DNA of 64,000 nt from Allantophomopsis cytisporea (Eukaryota; Ascomycota; Leotiomycetes; Phacidiales; Phacidiaceae), in the NCBI GenBank assembly GCA_024752435.1, contig CP103033.1:248001-312000 (forward strand). Reading direction: 5' to 3'. The translations under genes and the position numbers were made by a program. Shown piece by piece: positions 41,665 to 51,620 of the stretch (its first letter is position 1; every line of letters starts with the position of its first letter). The notes beneath the pieces were generated by a model. The model had not been told where the DNA came from, made no database searches, and was given only the letters and a program-made list of their open reading frames with translations.

Positions 41665-42574
41665 GGAAGATCGTGCGGTTTGCGAATTACAAGTTGGAAG
41701 ATGACAGTTAAGATTGAGGGCCTGTTGGTTAGGAAGGAATATTCGCTGGTTGCACCGGAGCTGGCATTGTAGACTAAGAGAGGCCATTGTACGATAGGAT
41801 CGACATGTATATGAAAGAATTCATAAGCTGCTCCAGTTGTGAATGCTGCTTCTACTTAGTGACGCGCAGAATGAAGAGACTATTTTGCAAGGAGGTGGCT
41901 TGTACGCAAGACAGCTGCTATCATGAGCGGCCGTACCGAATCGAAACTGAGGTATATATATGAATATGTTGATACATGTGTGTAGTATTGACAGTGTTTC
42001 TAGCATCTATGGTGTTAAGCGCATTTATAGTGTCTGTAGTATTTATAGCGTTCCAAGTATCTACACTGTTTTTACATGTATTTAGTATCTTAAAAAATTT
42101 ATAGTGTCTGTAGTACTTACAGTCTTTCTCTTTGATCTGTAGCTTCTCTTTTTTTCTTCTTTAGTATATATCTCTCTGACAAGAATTTAACCTCTTAACT
42201 CGTAGATATCAGAGCTCCAACTTCTATGCCCCAGTATTATGAATTGTGACATAGTTATAAATTACAGTGATTCGAGATTAAATAGTCTAGATCCTCTCTC
42301 AGTGAGCTGCACTATTCACGAAGGACTTCACGCGATCAAAACAACAATCCAGTGATATTTGCAGTTCCTTTTCTGTTCATCTAGCTATGAAATTATCGGC
42401 GCTAGCAACAGGAACGTTGGTCATATCGATCTAACAGCCTATTAGCCATGATATTTCAAAGCAACCCTAGCAAAGAATCCTCCAAAAATACAGGCAGTTA
42501 ACCACTCCTTATAAACTCCATTCCTTTTATAATCCTCCTTTTTTACGCCATTGAGACTTATCAGTGTGCGTCGA
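41665..42574. other. Convergent intergenic region with a degenerate repeat
   Basis: 910 nt between bL34m and the RAD16 stop. A degenerate repeat (TATAGTGTCTGTAGTA at 42029-42044 and 42101-42116, plus looser copies) is the only structure seen. No gene. Confidence 0.5.
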
Positions 42575-45500
42575 TTAGTTTCCACGGAACAAAAACTGCA
42601 TATCTTGAGGAGTCAGAGCCTCCATAGCAGATTCGTCACCGTTGATAGTAGAGTGAATCATATTGGCCTTCTTCTCCTGAAGGAGAACCATTCTACTCTC
42701 GACAGAGTCCTCAATGCAAAGACGAGTAATGGTGCAAGGACGAGATTGACCAATACGATGGCAACGATCAGCGGACTGCCATTCAGCAGCTGGATTCCAC
42801 CATGGATCCACGATGAAAACATGAGAAGCTTCAGTCAGGTTGAGAGCCACACCGCCAGCTTTGAGAGACACAAGGAAGCACTCGCAGTCAGGATCGGTCA
42901 TGAAATGATTGATGGAAGCCTGGCGCTGAGCTGGTGTCATGCTGCCATCCAACATGACAGTTGTGATGCCGGCACGACGAAGACGCCACTCTACAAGCTG
43001 CAGCATCGTGGTGAATTGAGAGAAAATGATAGATTTGGTCGAAGAGTTCGGGGATCGGAGCTCGTGGAGATTGTGGACGAGGGCTTCTATCTTCGATGAT
43101 GATGTCCAGTTCTCCATCTTGATACGATTAATGATGGAAGACTTCTTTACAAGCTGTTCATCCTGCTCGATGTCTGGTTGCTCGAGATCAATGCTAAGAG
43201 GGATATGACAACGTGGACAATCAGGCTGAGTACCGTTTTCGTCCGAAGATCTGATGTAATTCTTTGCACAAGAACGACAGAATTCGTGCTTGCAGTGTGA
43301 TCGAATGGCCTCTTCAGCTGTTTCGTCACAAATGCAACATACGAGGACATTTTGTCCACCTTCACCACCTTTCTTGAGGATCAGATCAGGGTGGTCAGCG
43401 ACTTGGCGCATCTGCATAATGAGTCCGAAAATGTTGGCATAGTTGTTAAGAAGGACTCCCTGGGCAACATATGTCTCGAACTTGCGGTTGCTGTTATTCA
43501 TGATACTAGCGGCAAAATCGTTCTCCTCTTCACCGAAGAAGTGTCGATCAACAAAGATCTCTTTTGCAGGAAGCTCCATAGCAGAGGAATGATCACGCTT
43601 GACACGTCGAAGCATGAATCTGTCGGTGAGTAATCTAAGCTTCTCAAAAGCAACCTTTCCTGGACCATGATTACCGTTTTTGATAATTGGATTGAGAAGC
43701 TCCTGGTTGAATACTGAAACATGCTGCATACCGCTGTGATTACACTTGGTGCATCGATTGTTGCCATCCATTTCCCATTCGAGGGTATCACAAGGGCACT
43801 GCTTACAGAAATAGCATGCGAATGGACGGACGTTGAGGAAACGAAGTAAGGAGAAGAATTCGCCGATACGGTTTTGCAGAGGAGTGCCGGACAAGCACCA
43901 CTTGTGGTCTGCCTTCAATGCAAAGCAAGCTTTCGCGACGCCAGTGGTTCGTTGCTAGGGTCATCGTTAGAATCAATAAGTAAAACTAGTGAATACTGGT
44001 AGGCTTACCTTGATGTTGTGGGCCTCGTCCAGAATGACTCGGTGGAACTGAATCTTATGAATAACGCTGTCCTCTGTGTGCACCTCCCCCTTTCGCGTAA
44101 ATCCCTTCTCTTGCTTACGATACATAGATTCAAGACTATTGTAGGACATCAAGATGACATCATACTCCTTAATTTGCTTAACGGTGATGTTCTTTGACTT
44201 CAAATTGGTTCCATGGAAGACGAATGTCTTGAGCGTACCATCAGTGTACTCGCCAATCTCTTGCTGCCACTGCATCAAGGCAACTGGAGGAATGAGGACC
44301 AAAGAAGGATTCTTTGCGGGATAGTCCGACATGATGAGAGAGACTGCTTGAATTGTCTTACCCATACCCATCTCGTCTCCCAATAATCCACCACCCCAGG
44401 CTGTCTTCTCCATTTCTTGCATCCAGCTGAGTCCTTCCAGTTGGAATGGTTTGAGCTCACGACTGATGCTCTTTGGCTGTTCTGCCTTTACTGCTTTGAT
44501 GACTGGTAAGTTCTTCAAGTCCTCCCACATAGTAAGGAGGTCTGGATGGTGTGACTCAAGTCGGGAACGATCTCTTTCAGCACGAGTTGGAGCCGTCACT
44601 ATATTGGAGTGGCGCGAAAATCTTCTTCGTGGTACTTGCTGGCCAGGTCTTACACGACCAAGGATCGTAGCTAGATTGTCTTCTGAATCATCGCTATCTG
44701 AACCTTCCAATGCAAGTGAACCAGAAAACTCGGAGCTCTGCGTTGTGAGTGTTGACATATCGGTACTATCTCGGATGAAAGGGGGAGGATTTGAGACAAC
44801 TTCTTCCTTCTTGATTGGAACCACCACAGCATCCATCTGAATACGTGAACTCTCAACAGAAGTTCCCATAATGTTATGCTTTGAAATACCACTCTTCCTA
44901 TGAATAGAAGAGAGTGGGGTATCATCATCACTCGCCGTATCGAAGCTGGACTCCTCTGGTAATGTGGCATCTTCATCGCTATCGAAGATCTCAAGTTTCA
45001 CCTTCTTCGAGGAAGAATCGGCGGTGCCTGATCCACTGTCTTCCTTTGGTCGTAACTCCCGGAGTGTTCGCTTGCTACCTCTACGTGTGTACTCGTCGGT
45101 ATCGTCCACATCCCTCATAGATTGCGCAGCAGCATCTTCCTCGGCCTGTAGGGCACGAGCTAACTGTGCATCTGGTGATTCATCCGAATCCTCATCGTCC
45201 TCTTCAAACTCACGCTTTCGCTTTTGCATACTAGAATTAAGACTGAACTTGCTGTTGCGCTGTTGTCGAGCCCGAAGAATGGCAGTACTAGCGGAAATTG
45301 GTTCCTCCTCATCCATCATCGAGAATTTGGAGAGGTCTGGTAGACGACTTTTTTGCGGTCAGTCTTGCAATAAGGGCAGTAGTAGTAATCAATAGTAATA
45401 ATATACTGTTCAGTACTCACTTTGTAGAAGCTTCCATTTTTATTGTGGGTGCTGGAGTAGCAAAAACGCTGGTTCCAGGCGTTGAGTAGCCACTGCTTGT

Positions 45501-45947
45501 TGCACCATCGTTGGTTGTAGAAATAGAAGACATTGAATCACGGCTGACAGCCTTTCCTTTTCCCTTTGACAGTTTGGATGTTTGTGTTGCAAAATCTTGG
45601 GAAAGTTCGTCCTCGTCGTCGTTTCCAGCACCATCAAAACTAAACGCGAGTGATGGTCGAGCTTTCCTAGTAGGCCGTGTCAAGCCGCTCACATATTCGG
45701 GTTCATTGCCAGTATTGCGAGTAGAGCGTCGGGTCGCTATTGCCCAGTTTCAGTCAGCAAGGCTATCCACTAAGATTACAGTCCGCACAGAACCTCGTAG
45801 CTGAAGTAAGGTTGAGGAATTGAGGAACAGCAAAGATTCAACATAGGCAAGGTAGAGCGTGTAATCATCGACATAAGCTGGGAACCTACAAGATGGTCTG
45901 GAGCTGGAAGCAACGCTGCTAGCCACAGATGGGCGGCCTCTCGGCAT
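42575..45947 (-). CDS. RAD16: DNA repair SNF2-family ATPase/E3 ligase Rad16
   Basis: Four exons on the minus strand: 45947-45890, 45736-45421, 45347-44009 and 43954-42575. All junction phases agree, giving 1030 aa. Exons 1-2 encode a disordered N-terminus (MPRGRPSVASSVASSSRPS); a junction at AA|T restores NRLPDLSKFSMMDEEEP. Acidic and Ser-rich residues precede the helicase. Motifs: GDEMGMGKT (Walker A), ILDEAHNIK (DEAH box), SGTPLQNRIGEFFSLLRFL, then a Cys-rich insert (CYFCKQCPC...CTKC). A C3HC4 RING follows at about residues 778-820 (CCICDE...CKHEFCRSCAK...CPRC), and helicase C motifs end with HRIGQSRP. The insert-plus-RING layout inside an SNF2 core is diagnostic. Role: with Rad7, DNA translocase and ubiquitin ligase of global-genome nucleotide-excision repair, nucleus. 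RAD7 is the head-to-head neighbour. Confidence 0.96.
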
Positions 45948-46823
45948 CTTGGGGACTTGTAGTATGGATACACAGGTTTACCCTTCAATTGTTCAATTGA
46001 TAAAGGTATGGAATGATCAAGAAAGGTCTCTGAGTACGTGGTGAGGTTTAAGACCAAGGCGTGAGATGCGACGGAAATTAAGTAGTCTTCGATGCAGTCG
46101 GCCGAGAAAGGTCGATTGTTTAGGGTACGATGATAAAGAGTAGCAGTAGCCACGCACTTTCAAGTTGTACAATTAAGCATTCACGGAGCCTTTTCGACGA
46201 GAGAAAATGAGGAACGGGAAGAAGGAAAGACAGAGAAGAACGAGAGGTATGTAAGAGATTGTATTGACAGTTCAATGTTGCGCTCGTCGCAAGATCCCCA
46301 GATAGTCGCCACACGGTTCATTGTCCCTTACCTAGGCGAGAGCGATAAGCTCGAAATCTGGGGAGCGTGAAAAGTCTTTACGCGGTATCACGTGATTTTG
46401 ATTTAGTGGCTACTGCCTTCAAATCTGCATCAGATAGCATAGCAAGTCATGAAAAATGCACCTTGTAGTGCATCTGTATTTCTAATAGATATATCGAGTT
46501 GTGATTTTGAAATTCCAAGAGTTTTCAGTGAGCTTTTGAGGGACAAGTTTTCCATCAATCAAAGTATTGTTCTTAGATCTCAGCGCGTCCCACTCTGATT
46601 GCGATAAGAGAGGTGGGCCAACCGCGTCTTCCTTTGAGGCTTCACTTTACAAATACCATCCACACAACCATCTTCAACTCAGCATCCACATACAGCACCC
46701 ACTTCCGACACCAACCAACCAATAATCATACAGTCTCTCAATCCGACTGCTGCGAATACAACCTCCCACAGCTATCAGAAATTCGAGACACTAATACACC
46801 TCTCATCTCATCCCATCTACAAC
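45948..46823. promoter_or_regulatory. Divergent promoter region RAD16 / RAD7
   Basis: 876 bp between the two start codons. It contains a palindromic ATCACGTGAT (CACGTG at 46389-46394) at roughly the centre. Open frames here on the minus strand (45776-46153, 46120-46314) overlap RAD16 exon 1 or leader DNA and are not called. Shared regulation is inferred from the layout and from the proteins acting as one complex. Confidence 0.5.
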
Positions 46824-48817
46824 ATGTTCGTTATTACACAATTTCCATTTGAAGGTTACTGACAATATGATAGGTCTCGTCCTCCAGGCCGCGCACCAGG
46901 TCGCCCTACCCGCCAAATTAACGGCCCGTGAGTCTTTTATCTGCTCCTGGAAGATTTTGTTCTAAACAAGCCTCTAGTCAATCTGCACTGACAGATTTCC
47001 TTGCTGTAAGTTGCCACCCTCACTTTCACGTTGATCATGGTTGCTGGCGACCGAGATGAACTTTGGAAGCTAATAGTGTTTTTCAATAGTCTCACAACAT
47101 CTCAGCAAACCAAATTAGACAGGATGCTGACGCCCGGCGAGCTGCTGCCCTTCGCTCACAGCGAGAGGCGACTGAAGCTTCTCAGTCTGGCTCTGCGGAA
47201 GCCTCAGTGGAACCAGAGATGCCACCTCCCCCAGCTCGTACAGAAACAAGAGCTCAAGCTGAGAAGAGAAAAAAGGAGGAAGCAAGCGCCATCGCCAAGA
47301 TCAAAGCCTCGAAGTCTTTCCAGAAAAAACGACGATACATGCCTGATTCGGACTCCGACGACGATGCCATCGAGGAATATCTGAGCCACCGTGCGCCTTT
47401 ACAGGGTCAAATGGAGAATTGCGCAATTTGTGATAAGCGTTTCACAGTCACTGGATATACCCGTTCTGGCCCGCTTGGTGGCCTACTGTGCAAAGAATGT
47501 GCAAAAGAACTTGATCAAGAGGAGGGTGCTAAGAAACGTAAGAAGAAAGTAACTGCAAAGGAACGACGCAGACAGATTCAGAGTGGCATGTTAGATGGGG
47601 TTGTTCCAGGAGTCAAGAGTCTTGTGACGCTCTGTGTTGAGACATTGGCCAAGAACGTGGATCTTGCCGACGACCTTGGTGATCTGCCAGAACCTTTGAT
47701 TGAGAGGTTGGCTGCTATCTTGTGCAAGAAGCGTCTCATGAACCCAACCACCTTGAATATGTTTTTGCAACCAAACACCGAGGTCGTCACTGTTTTTGAT
47801 GGGGCTAAGCTTACATCTGATGATTATACTCGCATCTTTCAGTTAGTACCAAAGCTCAAGAAGTTGCGTCTCCGCTGTGCAGTTCAGTTCAAGAACAAAG
47901 TCATGGACTTCCTCATCGGATCTCCAATAGAGTTGGAGTCCTTGAGCATTCACGGGGCGAACTTGATCGATAACCAGAGATGGAATGAATTCCTGACGAA
48001 AAAGGGAAAACATCTTCAAGCTCTCAAGGTCTCCTACACAGATGGTCATTTTGGTGACGAACAGCTCGAGCTTTTGCCAATTGCCTGTCCCAACCTTAAG
48101 CGTCTTAAAGTATCTCATAACCAGCAGGTCACTGACACTGGTATCGAGCATATCGCTAAACTCTCGAATTTGGAGCATCTTACCCTTCAGATATATGGAA
48201 CGACAAGTACCAAACCTTACGTTGAGGTCATCAAGAGTATTGGACACAACCTCCGCACTCTTTGTCTAGATGCTGTTCCCTACCTGGAAGATGACGTTTT
48301 GATGGCAATTCATGAAAATTGCATAAAACTTGCCAAGCTCCGTATCACAGACAACGAGTGCTTCACGGACGCCGGATTTGCTTCACTCTTCACTGACTGG
48401 TCCAATACACCCCTCACCCACATTGACTTCCGAAAGTGCCGCCACATAGATTCAACTGAGCCACGCGATAACAAGGATAAGATTGGTTTCTGTGATGCCG
48501 GCTTCGAGGCCATGATGAATCATTCCGGAGCCAGTCTAACTTACCTCAATTTCCACGACTGCCGTCATATCAATTGCGCAACTTTTGAGAGGGTCTTCGC
48601 GGTCGATAAAAAATATTCTGCTCTCAAAAGTGCAGATATGAGTTTCGTATGGGGTGTGAATGATTTTGTTGTCGGCTCGGTCTTTAGATCATGTCCTAGC
48701 ATCAAAACACTCAAGGTATTTGGCAACTTTGGGGTCAGAAATGTCAAGGTACCAAGAGGAAAGATTCTGATTGGCATGCCAACTGCTTTGGGAATGGAGA
48801 TCGAGGGAGATGACTAG
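46824..48817 (+). CDS. RAD7: DNA repair protein Rad7 (LRR protein of GG-NER)
   Basis: Five coding segments: AT (46824-46825), 46874-46927, 46978-47005 and 47090-48817, where the start codon is completed by the G at 46874 after a 48-nt intron (GTTCGT...GATAG). The spliced N-terminus reads MSRPPGRAPGRPTRQINGP, then QSALTDFLA and SHNISANQIRQD, exactly the SR-rich start and [N/Q]SALTDFLAxxxIS block of Rad7 proteins. The product is 603 aa. A zinc-binding element spans residues about 139-168 (CAICDKRF...LLCKEC), followed by a basic stretch and leucine-rich repeats to the end. Role: partner of Rad16 in damage recognition on non-transcribed DNA and in chromatin, nucleus. Introns 2 and 3 are 50 and 84 nt. 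The region 46826-47089 contains no other plausible start in this frame. Confidence 0.93.
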
Positions 48818-49028
48818 GCATTCTTTTCGGTCGGCACATCAATTGCTAGGACAAAAGCGTTTGTGAGCTTTATTCGCTATCAAAAGGGCTTCACAGGACC
48901 TACTTTACTACTTTGCTTTTCTTTGTACTTGAGCTTCTACGAAACTAAACATAAACAAAATGAATAGAAATACAGACTAAATGGATGATTACACATGACG
49001 ATACTGATATACAGACATCCTACTTATG

Positions 49029-50102
49029 TTACAATTTACCTTGTCCTGTCTTACTTTTTCCTCTTTCAATGATCACCATTGCATCATGCCTCACTTCCTC
49101 CACAATCTCCGATGCTCCCATAACTCTCTTGATCAGTCCCACCCCAGTGCCGGCATACGTAGTGATTCGTCCATCAACTCCCCACCCCTTATCTCCCTTG
49201 TCCAGAGCTTCCTCATACAATTTTTTGTTTTCTGATACATCCATACCTCGCTGAGAATCAACAAAACTTTTGTTTATGATACCACGACCATTGTAGTGAT
49301 CAGGCCACTCAGTAGTACCCCTTAAAGTATCATACAGTTTCGTTCGCACAGTCGTAACTCCACCATCCCTAGTTTCAAGAATTGTCTTGCGATATCCCTC
49401 TGAAACAGCTGCTTCATTGCTCGTTAAGAACCTCGTCCCCATACAAACCCCATCGGCTCCAAGCGCCAGGGAAGCCGCCACCCCTCTTCCCTCGACAATG
49501 CCGCCCGCGGCGACGAGAGAAATGCATTGGAAGCCCGCCTCGCAAAGTGCATCTGCAGTCTCCGGCAACAACGAAAACAACGAACAACTACTCACCAGCC
49601 CATGCCCACCAGCATCCGCTCCCTGAACAACAAGCACATCCGGCTCGCAGCTCTTCGCAATCTCCAGCGCCGATTCCACCGTCCCAACCTGTACCCAGAT
49701 CGCCGTTCGCGGACTCGCTTCCCGGAGCTTTGCCGTCCACTCTACCAAGTCATTTGTCTCCTTTGGCGCGAAGAACCATACTGCCGCCGGCTTCCACTTG
49801 CCGACTTCGCGCGCTGCGATGCCGAGGTCGGCACCCCAGTTGATGAAGCCGACGCCAATTGGCAGGATATCCTTGGGCGAGTTGGGGATAGGGGACTCAG
49901 CGAGCAACCGGGAGGCCTCCTCGAACATGGCAGGCAGCGTAGAGAGGTCTTGACCTGCGCCGAGGAAGCCGAGTCCGCCGACACGGGAGACGGAGACGGC
50001 GAGGGGCGGGGTAGATATCAGCCGCATAGGGGCGCTGCTTATGAGGGGAGACTTGGTCCAAGGGTAGTGGCTGTGTAGAGAGTCCTGGAATTGAGAGGTC
50101 AT
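49029..50102 (-). CDS. Nitronate monooxygenase (2-nitropropane dioxygenase family)
   Basis: Single exon, 357 aa from the ATG at 50100-50102 (MTSQFQDSLHSHYPWTKSPL). It is an FMN-dependent TIM-barrel protein: N-terminal YPWTKSPLISSAPM, GGLGFLGAG, a central GVGFINWG, and the flavin/phosphate-binding VVQGADAGGHG and AAGGIVEGRGVAASLALGAD followed by GVCMGTRF. Length and motif order match fungal nitronate monooxygenases. Role: oxidative denitrification of alkyl nitronates such as propionate 3-nitronate; cytosolic or mitochondrial (no clear targeting peptide). Convergent with RAD7 (about 210 nt apart). The catalytic His region is in GADAGGHG. Coding DNA from 49430 to 50000 is GC-rich relative to the flanks. 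Confidence 0.92.
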   Translation of the reverse strand: MTSQFQDSLHSHYPWTKSPLISSAPMRLISTPPLAVSVSRVGGLGFLGAGQDLSTLPAMFEEASRLLAESPIPNSPKDILPIGVGFINWGADLGIAAREVGKWKPAAVWFFAPKETNDLVEWTAKLREASPRTAIWVQVGTVESALEIAKSCEPDVLVVQGADAGGHGLVSSCSLFSLLPETADALCEAGFQCISLVAAGGIVEGRGVAASLALGADGVCMGTRFLTSNEAAVSEGYRKTILETRDGGVTTVRTKLYDTLRGTTEWPDHYNGRGIINKSFVDSQRGMDVSENKKLYEEALDKGDKGWGVDGRITTYAGTGVGLIKRVMGASEIVEEVRHDAMVIIERGKSKTGQGKL

Positions 50103-51620
50103 TATTGCGATTTGAGGTCGAGGATTATGGAATTAAGTTCGGACGCTGCAGTTTCGGGAGAGTGGGGACTCTCGGTGTAAGAGGTTGTGTTTGTGATACT
50201 GTGCTCCCCGTTGTGGTCTCAACTCTAGACGGTGCTTATTTTGATGTCACGCAGTTATCTTGTTTATGCTTGGTGGTATCAATAATTCATGAGATTGGGG
50301 GGGTTCGAAGATATGTTACTCAAGGCTCAAAGGAACAGTACGTACATGCTCAATGGAGGGGATGATACTTGCATCATAGCATAGTGGGGAACTACAATAG
50401 CTAAACCCCATCTTCATTCCAACAAATAGAAACTGTTATTGTCTGAAACACGTGACTTTTCTCCATCGAAGTCAAAATTTACCTGGTGATGATTCGGTAG
50501 GGTTGGTGGAATTACCTTATGTCGACTATCTCTTCTCCGCGAACCCCGCTTTCAGAAACATTCACACTACGGCGCTACGCCATACCAATGGAAGATATCG
50601 ACGTTTATCCTGGAACGTATTGAGCTTTCCTATATGACGTTCAAAACGATAGGTCTGTGTTGCATTATTAGAGAGACAGGGGTTTATATGTTATGATGTC
50701 TGGTTCACTCATCTCGAAAGGCATTGTTCGATGCTCAACTTTCCAATCTGCAGCTGTATTGAAGGATTTTATCATACAATGATATTGCTACCTTTTTAGA
50801 GGGGTTGAAGTTCCCACCTTCTGGAAAGACGCAAATTCCTTTTTAGCACAAATTATATTCTAAAATTGACATGGATTCCAGTCACACATGGTTACTCACA
50901 GCCGATGAGATACAAGAACAATTGAAAGACAATGTGCCCAGTCGCAGATGTATCCTCGCATACATTCTCTAGTGAGTTGTTGACCTCTAAGACTATTCTG
51001 CGGTGAGACAAGAAAAACGTGCATCAAGATGTACAATTGGACATGGCTTTGGATCTTCCTGGGAGTTGCTGCAATATGCGGGAGCGTGACACAACCCACA
51101 GGCACCCGCATCTTTTTAAAGATAACAAGACTGCATCTGGAGGACTTTTGCGTCCAGAAAGAATGTCCTCCAAATATCTGGAGTTACACAGAGGATGCAC
51201 TCACAACTCCAATCTTTCCAATCATCTCAGATCTAGGGTCATGTCGTCGCTCACGTCGGTCAAAAACGATCCCATGGTGCTACAGGGGTAGGCGGATTTA
51301 TTTGTTTCCCCGCTGTGTGCCCGAGGTTAGTACACCTTGTGGTGAGAGTACGACGGCAAAATGCAAAACTTAACAAACCACAGTTGCACCGGAAGAAGTA
51401 TTCGTGGCTATGTAGATTTTCGCTGCAAGACTTATGCACGGCGGCCAGTGTACGCCGGCTAACGGAGTATGAGAGGTGACATATGATCTCCTTGTTCAGT
51501 ATTCAGAATGCAGTATAAAGACTTCTTGCGATTTCTAAGTCTTGTCGTCTTGGATTCCCCTCATTGCTTCTCCAATCTTACTTTTGACCTTTCCCAGTTC
51601 CAATCGTCTCTCATATTATC
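50103..51620. other. Intergenic region with possible short coding segments
   Basis: 1.5 kb. It contains a CACGTG at 50449, a 33-codon coding-like frame at 50871-50972 (MDSSHTWLLTADEIQEQLKD...) that ends at TAG with no clear continuation, and a candidate small secreted protein (51029-51373, separate entry). The end is the esterase promoter. Confidence 0.45.
51029..51373 (+). CDS. Candidate small secreted cysteine-containing protein
   Basis: An open frame of 114 codons. The first 22 residues (MYNWTWLWIFLGVAAICGSV) have the make-up of a signal peptide: short polar start, hydrophobic core, small residues before a likely cut near GSV-TQ or QPTG. The rest has seven cysteines in FCVQKEC, GSCRR, PWCYR, PRCVPE, PCGES and AKCKT, a pattern seen in secreted fungal proteins. 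The part after GSCRRSRRSKT is basic and may belong to a wrong frame if an intron begins near 51289 (GTAGGC). No family is recognised. It lies just upstream of a secreted esterase. It could be a random frame. Confidence 0.35.
   Translation: MYNWTWLWIFLGVAAICGSVTQPTGTRIFLKITRLHLEDFCVQKECPPNIWSYTEDALTTPIFPIISDLGSCRRSRRSKTIPWCYRGRRIYLFPRCVPEVSTPCGESTTAKCKT

Noticed and set aside
41122..41787. 221-codon minus-strand frame opposite bL34m
   Set aside because: The plus strand has a phase-matched intron and a complete L34 signature; the minus frame has only Ser/Arg-rich filler.
49382..50078. Plus-strand frames of 150-180 codons opposite the nitronate monooxygenase
   Set aside because: Antisense shadows of a GC-rich gene; no family features.
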